Below are positions 26,413-35,959 of a DNA stretch of 64,000 nt, in pieces. The position numbers were made by a program, and so were the translations under genes. The DNA is from Pseudomonas sp. FP1742. Lineage in GTDB: Bacteria > Pseudomonadota > Gammaproteobacteria > Pseudomonadales > Pseudomonadaceae. The notes under the pieces were generated by a model. It ran no database searches, had not been told where the DNA came from, and was given only the letters and a program-made list of their open reading frames with translations. The stretch is taken from contig NZ_CP117460.1 in NCBI RefSeq assembly GCF_030687145.1, positions 3,596,001-3,660,000 on the forward strand, written 5' to 3'. Within the stretch, counting starts at the first letter, position 1, and each line of letters starts with the position of its first letter.

Positions 26413-26946
26413 ATGAACTCGCGAATGCTTGGCTTGTTGTTCGTGCCGTGGCTGTTTCCCGCGACTTTTGCAGCAGACACCGGCGCCCAGTACAAACTGG
26501 CTGCCGGCGATGTATTACGCATCACCGTATTCGGAGAGCGGGATCTGAGCTTCGACAAAATCCGCCTCAACGATGCCGGTACGTTTTCCTATCCGTTTCT
26601 GGGTGAGATCGCCGCCAAGGGCCTCACCCCCAATCAGGTGGAAAAGATCATCGTCGACGGGTTAAAGCAAGGTTACCTGGTCGACCCCAAGGTCAGTCTC
26701 AACCTGATCGTCTACCGCTCGTTCTACATCAATGGTGAAGTACAGAAGCCCGGCAGCTATCCATACGAGCCCGGGCTGACACTGGAGAAAGCCATCGCCC
26801 TGGGCGGTGGCCTGACCGAGCGGGCCTCGATCAAGCGAGTGACCATCGTGCGCGGCGATGGCTCGCCACCACTGACCGATACGGTCACGCGCAGCACCGC
26901 CATCGCCCCCGGTGACACCATCTCCATTGCACAAGGCTTTTTCTAA
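26413..26946 (+). CDS. Polysaccharide export protein (Wza/GumB-like), short, non-lipidated
   Basis: A 177-residue protein with the polysaccharide-export (PES) domain (YKLAAGDVLRITVFGERDLS, AGTFSYPFLGEI) and one SLBB-like domain (FYINGEVQKPGSYPYEPGLTLEKAIALGGGLTERA). The signal peptide ends at FAADTG with no lipobox Cys, and the C-terminal amphipathic helix that forms the outer-membrane pore in Wza is absent. It therefore resembles short periplasmic OPX proteins that need a separate beta-barrel partner, which the preceding gene supplies. It is 2 bp from the co-polymerase gene. Confidence 0.88.
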   Translation: MNSRMLGLLFVPWLFPATFAADTGAQYKLAAGDVLRITVFGERDLSFDKIRLNDAGTFSYPFLGEIAAKGLTPNQVEKIIVDGLKQGYLVDPKVSLNLIVYRSFYINGEVQKPGSYPYEPGLTLEKAIALGGGLTERASIKRVTIVRGDGSPPLTDTVTRSTAIAPGDTISIAQGFF

Positions 26947-26948
26947 TC

Positions 26949-29195
26949 ATGGACAACAGCCCAAGCATCTACGTCGAACGTCCGCTCCAGCCACATCTGT
27001 CTCAGCATCAGCTGTACAGCGAGGAAAAGGACACCATTGACCTGCTCAAATACTGGAGGGTGATCTGGCGTGCCCATTGGAAAATCGCATGGTTGATGCT
27101 GCTTGGCTGTGCGCTGGCGTTGGCCACGCTGTCGTTCATCCCCCCGCAGTACATTGGCAGCACCACCCTTCTGATCAAAGAAAAAACCCCACCGCTGCTG
27201 GCCTTCCAGCAAATAACGGATTCAAGCTCCGGTACCGTCGATTACTTGCAGACGCAACTGGCGCTCCTGCAATCGCGGGACCTGGCCGAACGCGCCGTCA
27301 AAAAACTCAACCTCACCACTAACCCGGTGACCGATCCACGCCAGCAGCCGCAGTCATGGTTTACGCCACGCAAATGGTTGGCAAGCCTTGATCTTGACCA
27401 GTGGCTGCCGGCACTGGGCTTTTTGATCCCCGTGCAGGTGATGCCCTCTGAAGCCGACATTTTCAATCAAGTCACGCAGAACCTCATGCAGCACACCAAC
27501 GTCAAATTTGTCGGCAAGAGCCAGCTGATCAATATAGAGGTGGAGCTGCCCGACCCTGCCCTGGCGGCCGCAACCGCCAATGCGATTGCCCAGGGCTTCA
27601 TTGATAGCCAGTTCGACAATAGTCTGAAGTCCTCGCAGACCAACACCAGCTGGATGAACTCCCGCCTGATCGAGTTGCGCAATAATCTGCGCAGTGCCGA
27701 AAACAAGCTTCAGGCCTACCGGGAAGAGCAAGGCCTGGTCGATGTCGACGGTGTCGCGACCATCAGCGCCAACGAACTGGAAATGACCGGCAATCGGATG
27801 ATCGATGCCCGGCGCAACCTGGCGGAAGCCGAGAGCCAGTACCGCCAGGTGCAGGCCCTGAGCAACGGCAACTTGAGCAACCTCTCCAGCGTTCCGGCCG
27901 TCTTGAGTAATCCGTTGGTGCAAAAGTTCCAGGCTCAACAGGCCAAGGCCCAAGCCAAGGTAGAAGAGTTGTCGGGGCGCTACGGTCCGAAACATCCAAC
28001 CCTTGTCGCCGCTCTCGCCGAGTTGCGCATGGCCACCGACAGCTTGCGCCTGCAGGTTCGGCAGGTGGTGGCTGGCATTGAACATGAATACCAGTTATCC
28101 CGGGCCAACGAAAATTCACTGCGTAAATCATTCAATAGCAACAAAGCACAGATACAGGAGATTTCGCGCAAGGAATTCCAGCTGCGTGAGTTCCAGCGCG
28201 AGGTCGACAGCAGCCGCGCGCTGTATGAGACCTTCATCACTCGCTTGAAGGAAACGGCGGCCACCTCGGACATGGATTCCACCAAAGCGCGCATTGTCGA
28301 CCCGGCGATTGTTCCTTTGGAACCGAGCAAGCCCCATAAAACACTGATCATGGTGATTGTCGCCATCGTGGCCGCGCTGATCGGCATGGCACTGGCATTA
28401 ATGTCCGAAACCCTGAACAAAACCTTCAAGACCGACGAGGCAGTCGAAAGCACGCTGAACATCCCCCTGCTCAGCGTGGTACCGCTGATCACGAAGCGAA
28501 GCCGCCGGCAACTGGCGCGGTTGTTCGACGACAACGAGCATCCGCGTTTTTGCGAGACCATCCGCAACTTGCGCACCTGGTTGATGTTGCACAGCGGAGA
28601 AAAGCCGGCACAGGTTGTGCTCGTCGCCTCGACCATGGCCGACGAAGGTAAAAGCACCATTGCCAACAACCTGGCCTACTCGCTTGCGTTGCTGGAGCGT
28701 GTCCTGTTGATCGATGCCGACATGCGCAGATCCAGCCTTTCACTCAATTTCGATTTTCCGGTAGATAGCCCGGGGCTGGCCAATGTCCTGGCGGGTACTG
28801 CGCGGCTCGAAGACTGTATCCGCACCGTCGGCAACCTTGACATGTTGCCGGCCGGAAAGCTTTCGCCCGCGCCGCTGGACCTGCTCAGCTCGCCACGCCT
28901 GGCGCCCCTTCTCGACGCGCTGAAGTCGCGCTACCAACGCATTATCATCGACTCTCCGCCGGCGCAGATGGTCAGCGACGCGCTGTTGCTGGCCAAGCAT
29001 TCGGACGCGGTGATCTACGTGATAAAGGCCGAAAGCACGCCTGTCAGCCAAGTGCAGAAATGCCTCGCCATGCTGCAACAGAGCCACGCGCCGGTGTTCG
29101 GTGTGGTGCTCAACCAGGTTGACCTGCGCAAGGCGCGCAAGCGGGGCTACAGCCACAGCGATACGTTCCAGAACTACGACTACCTGTCCCGGTAA
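26949..29195 (+). CDS. Wzc-like polysaccharide co-polymerase with BY-kinase domain
   Basis: A 748-residue inner-membrane protein controlling chain length and export. Residues about 30-75 hold the Wzz segment and first membrane helix (WKIAWLMLLGCALALATLSF). A long coiled-coil periplasmic domain with the GNVR-type ALYETFITRLKE block follows, then the second helix (TLIMVIVAIVAALIGMALAL). The cytoplasmic kinase has Walker A ASTMADEGKSTIANN (about residue 560), A' VLLIDADMR and B IIIDSPPAQ. A C-terminal Tyr-containing tail (GYSHSDTFQNYDYLSR) has three Tyr, fewer than typical Wzc clusters. It is coupled to the export gene. Confidence 0.92.
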   Translation: MDNSPSIYVERPLQPHLSQHQLYSEEKDTIDLLKYWRVIWRAHWKIAWLMLLGCALALATLSFIPPQYIGSTTLLIKEKTPPLLAFQQITDSSSGTVDYLQTQLALLQSRDLAERAVKKLNLTTNPVTDPRQQPQSWFTPRKWLASLDLDQWLPALGFLIPVQVMPSEADIFNQVTQNLMQHTNVKFVGKSQLINIEVELPDPALAAATANAIAQGFIDSQFDNSLKSSQTNTSWMNSRLIELRNNLRSAENKLQAYREEQGLVDVDGVATISANELEMTGNRMIDARRNLAEAESQYRQVQALSNGNLSNLSSVPAVLSNPLVQKFQAQQAKAQAKVEELSGRYGPKHPTLVAALAELRMATDSLRLQVRQVVAGIEHEYQLSRANENSLRKSFNSNKAQIQEISRKEFQLREFQREVDSSRALYETFITRLKETAATSDMDSTKARIVDPAIVPLEPSKPHKTLIMVIVAIVAALIGMALALMSETLNKTFKTDEAVESTLNIPLLSVVPLITKRSRRQLARLFDDNEHPRFCETIRNLRTWLMLHSGEKPAQVVLVASTMADEGKSTIANNLAYSLALLERVLLIDADMRRSSLSLNFDFPVDSPGLANVLAGTARLEDCIRTVGNLDMLPAGKLSPAPLDLLSSPRLAPLLDALKSRYQRIIIDSPPAQMVSDALLLAKHSDAVIYVIKAESTPVSQVQKCLAMLQQSHAPVFGVVLNQVDLRKARKRGYSHSDTFQNYDYLSR

Positions 29196-29330
29196 ACGCT
29201 TGCGCCTGTCCCTTCAGTAACCTCTGACAACCCACAGAACTGCTTCATCCCAGTCGAGCGATACCAGCGTGCGGGAAAGGGCGTGCCGTATTCGGCAGCG
29301 TTGTCCAACCCATGCCTGGAGGTTGAGCCG

Positions 29331-30722
29331 ATGACATCGCTATACACCGCTCAAATGACACGCCGGCGAGGTCTGACCTTCTGGGGTCAATGGCTGTGCG
29401 CACTCATCCTGACCAATCTGCTGCTGCTGGTGCTGGTGTACTGGCGCGTCGGCAGCCTGACCACTGAATACCGAATTCTGATGATACTCACGGTCCTCGG
29501 TTCGGTTCCGATCTACAGCGTCATGCAGGTTTACCACAAGCGTCATGAGTGGTTGTCGGGACTGGCTCGGTTGCTGGCGGCCTGGTTGATCCTGCTGGCC
29601 GTTCTGATCAGCATTGCCTTCGTCACCCAGACCAGCATGATTTTCTCGCGGCAAGTGATCGTCCTCTGGGCCCTACTGGGTTACCTGATACAAGCTGCGA
29701 GCTTCCTGCCTCTGCATAACCTGGCCCGACTGCACTCGCGCAAGCTCTGCAACGAGCGCCGCGCGGCGATCATCGGCACTTGCCCGACCGCACGCAAACT
29801 GGCGAGAAAACTGTCCAGGCCGAACCGTGAACCGGTACTGGGGTTTATCGCAACCGCCGACCATACCGGCCCGGCGCCCAGCATTCTGCCGCTGCTGGGC
29901 TGCGTCGACGAGATTCGCCAGATCATCACCCGCCTGCACATCCGTCGTATCTATATCGTCCTGCCATTGGCACAGGCCGCCCTCATTGAAGCCCTGTACA
30001 TCGACCTGCTGGACATGAATGTCGATGTGGTCTGGATCCCTGATTTCGGCAGCATGGTGCTGCTCAATCAGTCGATCTCGGAAATAGAGCGGATGCCGGC
30101 TATCTACCTCAATGAAAGCCTCATCAGTTCGCATCCGGGCAGCTTGCTCTGCAAAGAGCTGTTCGAACGTAGCCTGGCCGCCGTGGCCATTGTCGTCCTC
30201 AGCCCATTGCTGCTGACCGTGGCGGTAGCGGTCAAGCTGACCTCGCCCGGCCCGGTGCTGTTCAAGCAAAATCGTTATGGCTGTAACGCCGAGGTGATCA
30301 AGGTCTGGAAGTTTCGCTCGATGCGTATGCACGACGACAGCGAGGTGCGCCAGGCCACCCGCGAAGATGACCGCATCACCCCGCTCGGGCGTTTTTTGCG
30401 CCGCAGTTCCATCGATGAGCTGCCGCAACTGTTCAACGTGCTGTCCGGCCAAATGGCCCTGGTCGGCCCGCGACCGCATGCGGTCACTCACAATATTTAT
30501 TACACCGGCAAGGTACGCGCCTACATGGCCCGCCATCGGCTCAAACCGGGAATCACCGGCCTGGCCCAGATCACCGGACATCGCGGTGAAACCCAGACGC
30601 TGGAAAAAATGCAGCAGCGGGTCGCCCAGGACCTCAACTACATCAATCAATGGTCGCTGTGGCTGGACATCAAGATTCTCGTCAAGACCCCTTTTACGTT
30701 GTTCTCAAAGGACATCTATTAA
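29331..30722 (+). CDS. Undecaprenyl-phosphate sugar-phosphate transferase (WbaP/WcaJ type)
   Basis: Initiates the repeat unit by placing a hexose-1-phosphate on undecaprenyl phosphate. Start ATG 29331 follows GGAGG at 8 nt; an in-frame ATG at 29283 has no site. The 463-residue product has four N-terminal membrane helices, a CoA-binding-like cytoplasmic domain (RRAAIIGTCPTARKLARKL), a re-entrant helix (LAAVAIVVLSPLLLTVAVAV) and the catalytic bacterial-sugar-transferase domain: KFRSMRMHDD, RRSSIDELPQLFNVL and LVGPRPHA. Full-length architecture suggests glucose- or galactose-1-phosphate. The sugar is not determinable from sequence alone. Confidence 0.9.
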   Translation: MTSLYTAQMTRRRGLTFWGQWLCALILTNLLLLVLVYWRVGSLTTEYRILMILTVLGSVPIYSVMQVYHKRHEWLSGLARLLAAWLILLAVLISIAFVTQTSMIFSRQVIVLWALLGYLIQAASFLPLHNLARLHSRKLCNERRAAIIGTCPTARKLARKLSRPNREPVLGFIATADHTGPAPSILPLLGCVDEIRQIITRLHIRRIYIVLPLAQAALIEALYIDLLDMNVDVVWIPDFGSMVLLNQSISEIERMPAIYLNESLISSHPGSLLCKELFERSLAAVAIVVLSPLLLTVAVAVKLTSPGPVLFKQNRYGCNAEVIKVWKFRSMRMHDDSEVRQATREDDRITPLGRFLRRSSIDELPQLFNVLSGQMALVGPRPHAVTHNIYYTGKVRAYMARHRLKPGITGLAQITGHRGETQTLEKMQQRVAQDLNYINQWSLWLDIKILVKTPFTLFSKDIY

Positions 30723-30733
30723 GGAATCAGGTA

Positions 30734-31441
30734 ATGATCGAGCTGGAATTAATCGGGTATTACGCACCGAATCTGCTGGACGCCAACAAGGCATTTTCCT
30801 TCATCAATTTTGCGTCCATCGGCAGTCTGTTCGACAGGGGCTCAACGTCCATCACCTATTTTTGCGACGGCATGCTGATGTCTACCTTCATGTCGCGCAT
30901 TACCGGCCGAACGATCGACCGAGTCAGCTTCGACTTCACCTCCATCGCCGACTCGGTGTTCAGCTGTGCCGAGAAACAAGGCAAACGCATGTATTTCGTA
31001 GGTGCCAGGCAAGTCGAGCTGGACCTGTTCATCGACAAGATCAAGGATCGCTACCCGGCGCTGCTTATCGTCGGTCATCACAACGGCTATTTCGATGCAT
31101 CGCAGGCCACGCGCATTCAAGCGGACATCTGCCGCAGTGAAACCGACATCCTGATCGTCGGCCTGGGCGCCGGGCTTCAAGAGCAGTTCCAACAGGATGC
31201 CCTGCGTGCCGGCTTCAACGGTGTGACATTCACCTGTGGCGGTTTCATTCACCAAGAGGCCACGGCCACGCATCATTACTACCCTGAGCCGATCAACCGC
31301 CTGCATCTGCGCGCGTTCTATCGGATGTACCGCGAACCGCACACCATCAAGCGTTACCTGATCGATTACCCGACCAATCTTGTTCATCTGCTGGTGATGA
31401 TCGTCCGGCGCCAAGTGACCATCCATATCACTTATCCCTGA
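30734..31441 (+). CDS. GT26 (WecG/TagA/CpsF-family) glycosyltransferase
   Basis: A 235-residue GT26 enzyme, probably adding the second sugar to the lipid-linked primer. Start at 30734 has AAGGA at 8 nt; upstream in-frame codons overlap the previous gene. Family motifs are TYFCDGMLMS near the N-terminus, KRMYFVGARQ, VGHHNGYF and VGLGAGLQEQF (the GLGxPxQE motif with substitutions), then FTCGGFIHQEAT. The Pro-Lys to Ala-Gly change in the last motif is unusual and may alter donor choice. It ends with a basic amphipathic tail, as in membrane-associated TagA-like proteins. Confidence 0.85.
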   Translation: MIELELIGYYAPNLLDANKAFSFINFASIGSLFDRGSTSITYFCDGMLMSTFMSRITGRTIDRVSFDFTSIADSVFSCAEKQGKRMYFVGARQVELDLFIDKIKDRYPALLIVGHHNGYFDASQATRIQADICRSETDILIVGLGAGLQEQFQQDALRAGFNGVTFTCGGFIHQEATATHHYYPEPINRLHLRAFYRMYREPHTIKRYLIDYPTNLVHLLVMIVRRQVTIHITYP

Positions 31442-31464
31442 GCGCTTAGCATTGAGCACCCGCC

Positions 31465-32544
31465 ATGCATATCCTGTTCACCCTCAAGGACTTCAAGCCC
31501 GATGGTGGCCTCGAGCGTGTCCAGCAACGCCTGGCCAGGCAGTTTCTCAACGACGGCCAGCAGGTCAGCTATTTCGTCATGAACGGCGACACCGCGGACG
31601 ATGAAGGGGCCGTCACCCTCAAGGGCGGCGGCAGTGGCATCGTCGGTTTGCTCAAGTCCGTGCGGCTGCTGCGCCGGATCATTCGGCGCGAAGGTGTGAC
31701 TCACCTGATCGCCGCCAAGGAACAAGCCAACCTCTGCGCCTGGTTTGCCACCCTGGGGAGCCCATGCAAGGTCATCTATACCCGGCACGCGGCACTCGAT
31801 TGCAGCGAACAAAGCATCAGCCCCGCCATCCTGCGCCTGCTCTACGGGTTGTACCTGTGCGGTAACGATCAAGTCGTGGCGGTTTCCAGGGGCCTGCGCC
31901 AGGCCCTCGCCGACCTGGTGCCCTGGGGGCATCGGCGCATTCGTTATTGCCCCAATGCCGTGGTCACCGAGCAACTGCTCAACGCCGCGCAGACGCCCCT
32001 GCTCACCGGTTTGCCGACCGAGTTCTGGCTAGGGGTGGGTCGGCTGGTGGAACCCAAGGGTTTCCATTTGCTGCTCGACGCCTATGCCATGGCCCTGGAC
32101 AGCGCCGCACTGCCGGATCTGGTGATCATCGGCGATGGCCCGCAACTCGTTGCGCTGACGACCCAGGCTCATCGCCTAGGCATCGAGGACCGTGTGCATT
32201 TCACCGGTTTCCTGAGCAATCCCTACCCATTGATCAGGCATGCACGGCTGCTCATCCTGAGTTCCTTTCATGAGGGCTTGCCGACCGTCCTGATCGAGGC
32301 CCTGGCGCTGGGTACGCCGGTGCTGGCCTGTGACTGCGATACCGGGCCCCGGGAACTGCTTGATCACGGTCGCCTCGGCCAATTGGTCAAGGTCAATGAT
32401 GTATCGGCGCTGGCCGAAGGGATGCTGCGCAGCCTGGCCTCCCCAGGCCAGGCTGCGCCAAGCCCGCAAGTGGTTGCTGACGCAATCCGCCAGTACACCA
32501 GCCAATACGCCGCGCAAGCGTATTACCAGGTATGGAACCAATGA
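31465..32544 (+). CDS. GT4-family glycosyltransferase
   Basis: A 359-residue GT-B enzyme with the GT4 pattern: N-terminal FKPDGGLERVQQRLA acceptor loop, LGVGRLVEPKGFHLLLDAY in the inter-domain region, and SSFHEGLPTVLIEALALGTPVLACDC with the EX7E motif (Glu of HEG and IEA). It is retaining. It overlaps the next gene by the ATGA tetranucleotide, so the two are coupled. Linkage and sugar are not predictable. Confidence 0.9.
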   Translation: MHILFTLKDFKPDGGLERVQQRLARQFLNDGQQVSYFVMNGDTADDEGAVTLKGGGSGIVGLLKSVRLLRRIIRREGVTHLIAAKEQANLCAWFATLGSPCKVIYTRHAALDCSEQSISPAILRLLYGLYLCGNDQVVAVSRGLRQALADLVPWGHRRIRYCPNAVVTEQLLNAAQTPLLTGLPTEFWLGVGRLVEPKGFHLLLDAYAMALDSAALPDLVIIGDGPQLVALTTQAHRLGIEDRVHFTGFLSNPYPLIRHARLLILSSFHEGLPTVLIEALALGTPVLACDCDTGPRELLDHGRLGQLVKVNDVSALAEGMLRSLASPGQAAPSPQVVADAIRQYTSQYAAQAYYQVWNQ

Positions 32545-33653
32545 AAAGACTGCTGATCATTCTGCAGGACTTGAACGGGGGCGGCGCCGAAAAAATGATG
32601 GTGCGCCTTGCCGGTGCGCTGACTGACGCCGGCAATGACGTGACCTTACTGATGCTCACCGGTGCCGGCGTGAACTCGATGCGCCTCGACCCACGGGTAA
32701 AGAAGGTCGAGTTGCACAGCGCGCGCAGCGCCAGGGCGGTGCCGGCACTGGCTCGCTTTCTTCGGCGCAATCGCTTCGACGCGCTACTGGCCGCCCTCAC
32801 CCATGTCAATGTGGTCGCCATCGCCGCTGCCGCACTGTCAGGGACTTTGGCGCGTCTGCACGTCAGCGAGCGCAACGCGTTTTCCCACGACAAACACGTC
32901 AACCCCGCTTTGACGGTGCGGGCAGCCTACCTGATGGCTCCGCTGCTGTATCGACTCATCCCCAATCCGGTGATCTGCGTTTCGCGCGGCGTCGCCCAGG
33001 ACCTGGTCGATACCACCATCACACGCCCCCAGGATGTCACCATCGCCGACAACCCGGTGCTCGACAACGATTTTCGCGACAAGACGCCGGGGCGTCCCAG
33101 CCACCGCTGGCTGCGGGAAAAATCCACCCCGGTGATTGTCGCCGTGGGTCGCCTGGCACGGCAAAAAGGCTTTGACGTATTGATCGAGGCTTTCGCCCGT
33201 CTGGCCGATCCCCATGCCCGCTTGATCATTTTCGGTGAAGGCGCACTCAGGCCCCAATTGCTTGAGCAGGCGGCGGCCCTGGGCGTGGCCGATCGGTTCG
33301 ATCTGCCGGGCTATACCGTCGATCCACTGGCGGAGGTAGCAGCGGCCGATTGCTTCGTCCTGTCGTCGCGGTTCGAGGGCAGTCCCAATGCGCTGGTCGA
33401 AGCCATGTCGACGGGCACTCCTGTGGTATCGACTCACTGCCCCTACGGCCCACAAGAGATTCTCGACAATGGCGCGATCGCTCCGCTGGTGGCCGTCGAT
33501 GACGCTGACGCACTGGCACGGGCCATCACGCAGGAGTTGACGTTGCCTCGTCATGCAAATCGCCAGGCCCGCATCGATGCCACTACCCGCTTCATGAACA
33601 CTCGCGCGGCAAAAACCTACCTCGATGCGTTGCTGGGGAGCCAATCGTCATGA
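32541..33653 (+). CDS. GT4-family glycosyltransferase
   Basis: A 370-residue GT4 enzyme, read from ATG 32541 (MKRLLIILQDLNGGGAEKMM), which overlaps the stop of the previous gene; an ATG 9 bp upstream is possible. It has the GGGAEK loop, VAVGRLARQKGFDVLIEAFA, and SSRFEGSPNALVEAMSTGTPVVSTHC with the EX7E pair. It resembles GalNAc- or Gal-transferases of amylovoran and O-antigen clusters in overall motif spacing. Its stop overlaps the next start (ATGA). Confidence 0.9.
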   Translation: MKRLLIILQDLNGGGAEKMMVRLAGALTDAGNDVTLLMLTGAGVNSMRLDPRVKKVELHSARSARAVPALARFLRRNRFDALLAALTHVNVVAIAAAALSGTLARLHVSERNAFSHDKHVNPALTVRAAYLMAPLLYRLIPNPVICVSRGVAQDLVDTTITRPQDVTIADNPVLDNDFRDKTPGRPSHRWLREKSTPVIVAVGRLARQKGFDVLIEAFARLADPHARLIIFGEGALRPQLLEQAAALGVADRFDLPGYTVDPLAEVAAADCFVLSSRFEGSPNALVEAMSTGTPVVSTHCPYGPQEILDNGAIAPLVAVDDADALARAITQELTLPRHANRQARIDATTRFMNTRAAKTYLDALLGSQSS

Positions 33654-34963
33654 GTAAACTGGAAGTCAGATACACCACGCTGCGTGACGCCTTCACTTTG
33701 TTCGGGGTGCTGTTTTACGTCCAGGTGATCGGATTTGTTTTCGGGCTGACGGATGTGTCGAACCTGGACACCGCCGAAAAAGACCTCGAAGGCAACGCGG
33801 TCAACCAGATCTGCGGCCTGATCACCCTGCTGGTGCCGCTGTTCTTCTTCATCCGCAACAAGGTCTTCATCAGCAAGCGTTTCTACAGAAACAACGTCTT
33901 TCTGCTGGTGTTCATACTCTGCCTGGCCGTATCGATCAGTTGGTCCTACGACCCGATGCTCAGTTTCAGACGCTTTATGGCGCTGATCAGCGTGGTCTTC
34001 TTTGCCGGTTTCGTCGCCTACAACTACAGCCTCGAGAAAATCGCCTTCATGCTCGGTTGCATGATCGGCGCCGCAGCGTTGCTCGGCTTGGTATTCGCGC
34101 TGTTCAGGCCTGACATTGCCTTCATTTACGGCGGTATTCGCGATGGCGCGTTCAAAGGGATTTTCCCGGAAAAAAATGCCGGCGCCCGGATCAACGCCAT
34201 CGCCATTTTGCTACTGCTGCCGATGATCCGTCAGCGCAACCCCTGGGCCATCATCTGCTCATTGTTCTCGCTGATCGCGATTGCGCTGGCCCAATCTGCC
34301 ACAGCCGTAGCACTGATAGTTGCCGGCACGGCGAGCTATTGGTACTTCCTCACGCTGATCCGCTTGCACATCAACCGCTCCCTGCCCGCCTTCCTCGCTA
34401 CGACAGTCGTCTATGGGCTGATCTGCTTCTTTGTCTACGGCAATTATGCGCTGCTGCTGGAGCTGACCGGTCGTGACCCGTCACTCACCGACCGCACGCT
34501 GATCTGGGACTTGCTCACGCCGCTGATCGACGCCGAATTGCTCAAGGGTTATGGCTTCGGCGCCTTCTGGTCCAGCCCGAGCGCCGACATCTTCATCAAC
34601 CGCTGGGGTTACATCGGCAATGCCCACAGCGGCTACATGGAAACCTTGTTGAATGGTGGCATCGTTCAGTTGATAGCGCTGATCCTCATGCTGCTCGAGG
34701 CGCTGATCAAACACTATCGGGCCGTGGTGGCTGATCAGTCGCCACGGTTTCACGCCAGCGCGATGGTCATCATTGGGTCGTTCATGCTCACCAACTATGT
34801 GGCGTATGTGATCCCGAATTACCGCTCCGCGGAGTTCCTGGTGTTCTGCACCCTGGCCCTGTCCTTTCGGCATCACCACGCGACCCGCCACGAGTTGTCA
34901 CCGGCAACCCTCGGCCAGGGTCCGTCTGGCAAGGCCTTGCCGCCCGATTCAGCCAAGGCGTAG
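33650..34963 (+). CDS. Wzy-like O-antigen/EPS polymerase (O-antigen ligase family)
   Basis: A 437-residue polytopic membrane protein with about ten to twelve hydrophobic helices and one larger periplasmic loop (residues about 265-330) carrying RDPSLTDRTLIWDLLTP and GYGFGAFW, the typical Wzy_C/RfaL-like segment. It should join lipid-linked repeat units at the periplasmic face. The start overlaps the preceding stop. No other polymerase candidate exists in the cluster. Confidence 0.85.
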   Translation: MSKLEVRYTTLRDAFTLFGVLFYVQVIGFVFGLTDVSNLDTAEKDLEGNAVNQICGLITLLVPLFFFIRNKVFISKRFYRNNVFLLVFILCLAVSISWSYDPMLSFRRFMALISVVFFAGFVAYNYSLEKIAFMLGCMIGAAALLGLVFALFRPDIAFIYGGIRDGAFKGIFPEKNAGARINAIAILLLLPMIRQRNPWAIICSLFSLIAIALAQSATAVALIVAGTASYWYFLTLIRLHINRSLPAFLATTVVYGLICFFVYGNYALLLELTGRDPSLTDRTLIWDLLTPLIDAELLKGYGFGAFWSSPSADIFINRWGYIGNAHSGYMETLLNGGIVQLIALILMLLEALIKHYRAVVADQSPRFHASAMVIIGSFMLTNYVAYVIPNYRSAEFLVFCTLALSFRHHHATRHELSPATLGQGPSGKALPPDSAKA

Positions 34964-34992
34964 CCACAGGAGAAACTACAGGAGAAACAACC

Positions 34993-35946
34993 ATGCCAGA
35001 CCAAGCCTCTCCTTTACCCCATTCAGTGTGCGTCGTGATCCCGATGTACAACAGCGCCGACAGCATTGAGCAAACTCTGGCGTCCCTGGCCGGGCAAACC
35101 CGACTGCCCGATCACGTCATCGTCATTGACGATGGTTCTACCGATGACGGACCACAACGGGTCAAAGACTTCGCGGCGCCGTTTCGCCTGACGTTGTTGC
35201 ACCAGGCCAACGAAGGCCAGGCCAGCGCCCGCAACCACGGATTGCGGCACACTGAAGAGACTTTCGTGGCGTTTCTCGATGCCGATGACACATGGTATCC
35301 GCAAAAGCTGGAACAACAACTGGCGCTGTATGACGAGCTCAGTCGTCAGGGACGGCCGGTGGGGCTGATAGATTGCTACGTGCTGAACGATTACGGCGAC
35401 GGCAGGCGGCAAGTGGAAAAACGGCGAAAAAACGGCTGGCATTTCTACGATTTCATCCACGCCAACGTCGTCAACGGCGTGTCCTCCGTGCTGGCCAGGC
35501 GCGATGTGATCATGCAACTCGGCGGCTTCGATGCCAGCCTGCGTTACTCCGAAGACCGCTTCATGTGGGCCCGGGTCGCCGAACACTGGGAGATCCACAC
35601 GGTGCCCCAGGTGCTGCTGCAGCGCAGGGTCAACAGCGGCAACATCACCTCGCAACCGACAAAATACTACCCGCAAAAAATCAGGTTCATCGAGGTGTAC
35701 CTCGCCCGCTATGGCGAGCAGCTAAGCAAGCAGCAACGGATCGATTTCGTGCTGGGCAACCACACCGACTTTCTCAATCTGTTTTCCCGCAGAGCCGAGC
35801 ATGCCCAGGTGATCGGCGTGTACCGGCGGATGCTGGAATATTCCTGGCAAACGCTGATCTTCGCCAACGGCAAACCGACTTTGCGCTACCTCTACGCATG
35901 CGCCCGATCATTGCGCAAGACAACCGCGTCAACCACCGCTCATTGA
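34993..35946 (+). CDS. GT2-family glycosyltransferase
   Basis: A 317-residue inverting GT-A enzyme: CVVIPMYNSADSIEQTLASL, VIVIDDGSTDDG and FLDADDTWYPQKLE with the DxD metal site, then YSEDRFMWARVAE, which supplies the catalytic-base ED motif. The start follows one of two tandem copies of ACAGGAGAAAC, a duplicated ribosome-site sequence. It probably adds one sugar or side branch on the cytoplasmic face. Confidence 0.9.
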   Translation: MPDQASPLPHSVCVVIPMYNSADSIEQTLASLAGQTRLPDHVIVIDDGSTDDGPQRVKDFAAPFRLTLLHQANEGQASARNHGLRHTEETFVAFLDADDTWYPQKLEQQLALYDELSRQGRPVGLIDCYVLNDYGDGRRQVEKRRKNGWHFYDFIHANVVNGVSSVLARRDVIMQLGGFDASLRYSEDRFMWARVAEHWEIHTVPQVLLQRRVNSGNITSQPTKYYPQKIRFIEVYLARYGEQLSKQQRIDFVLGNHTDFLNLFSRRAEHAQVIGVYRRMLEYSWQTLIFANGKPTLRYLYACARSLRKTTASTTAH

Positions 35947-35959
35947 ACCGGTATCCACC

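Noticed and set aside
30221-30230. GGCGGTAGCG inside the sugar-transferase gene as a second ops element
   Set aside because: It is in-frame coding sequence for an Ala/Val membrane helix; similar cores occur inside vgrG and repeat protein 3, so it is probably fortuitous.
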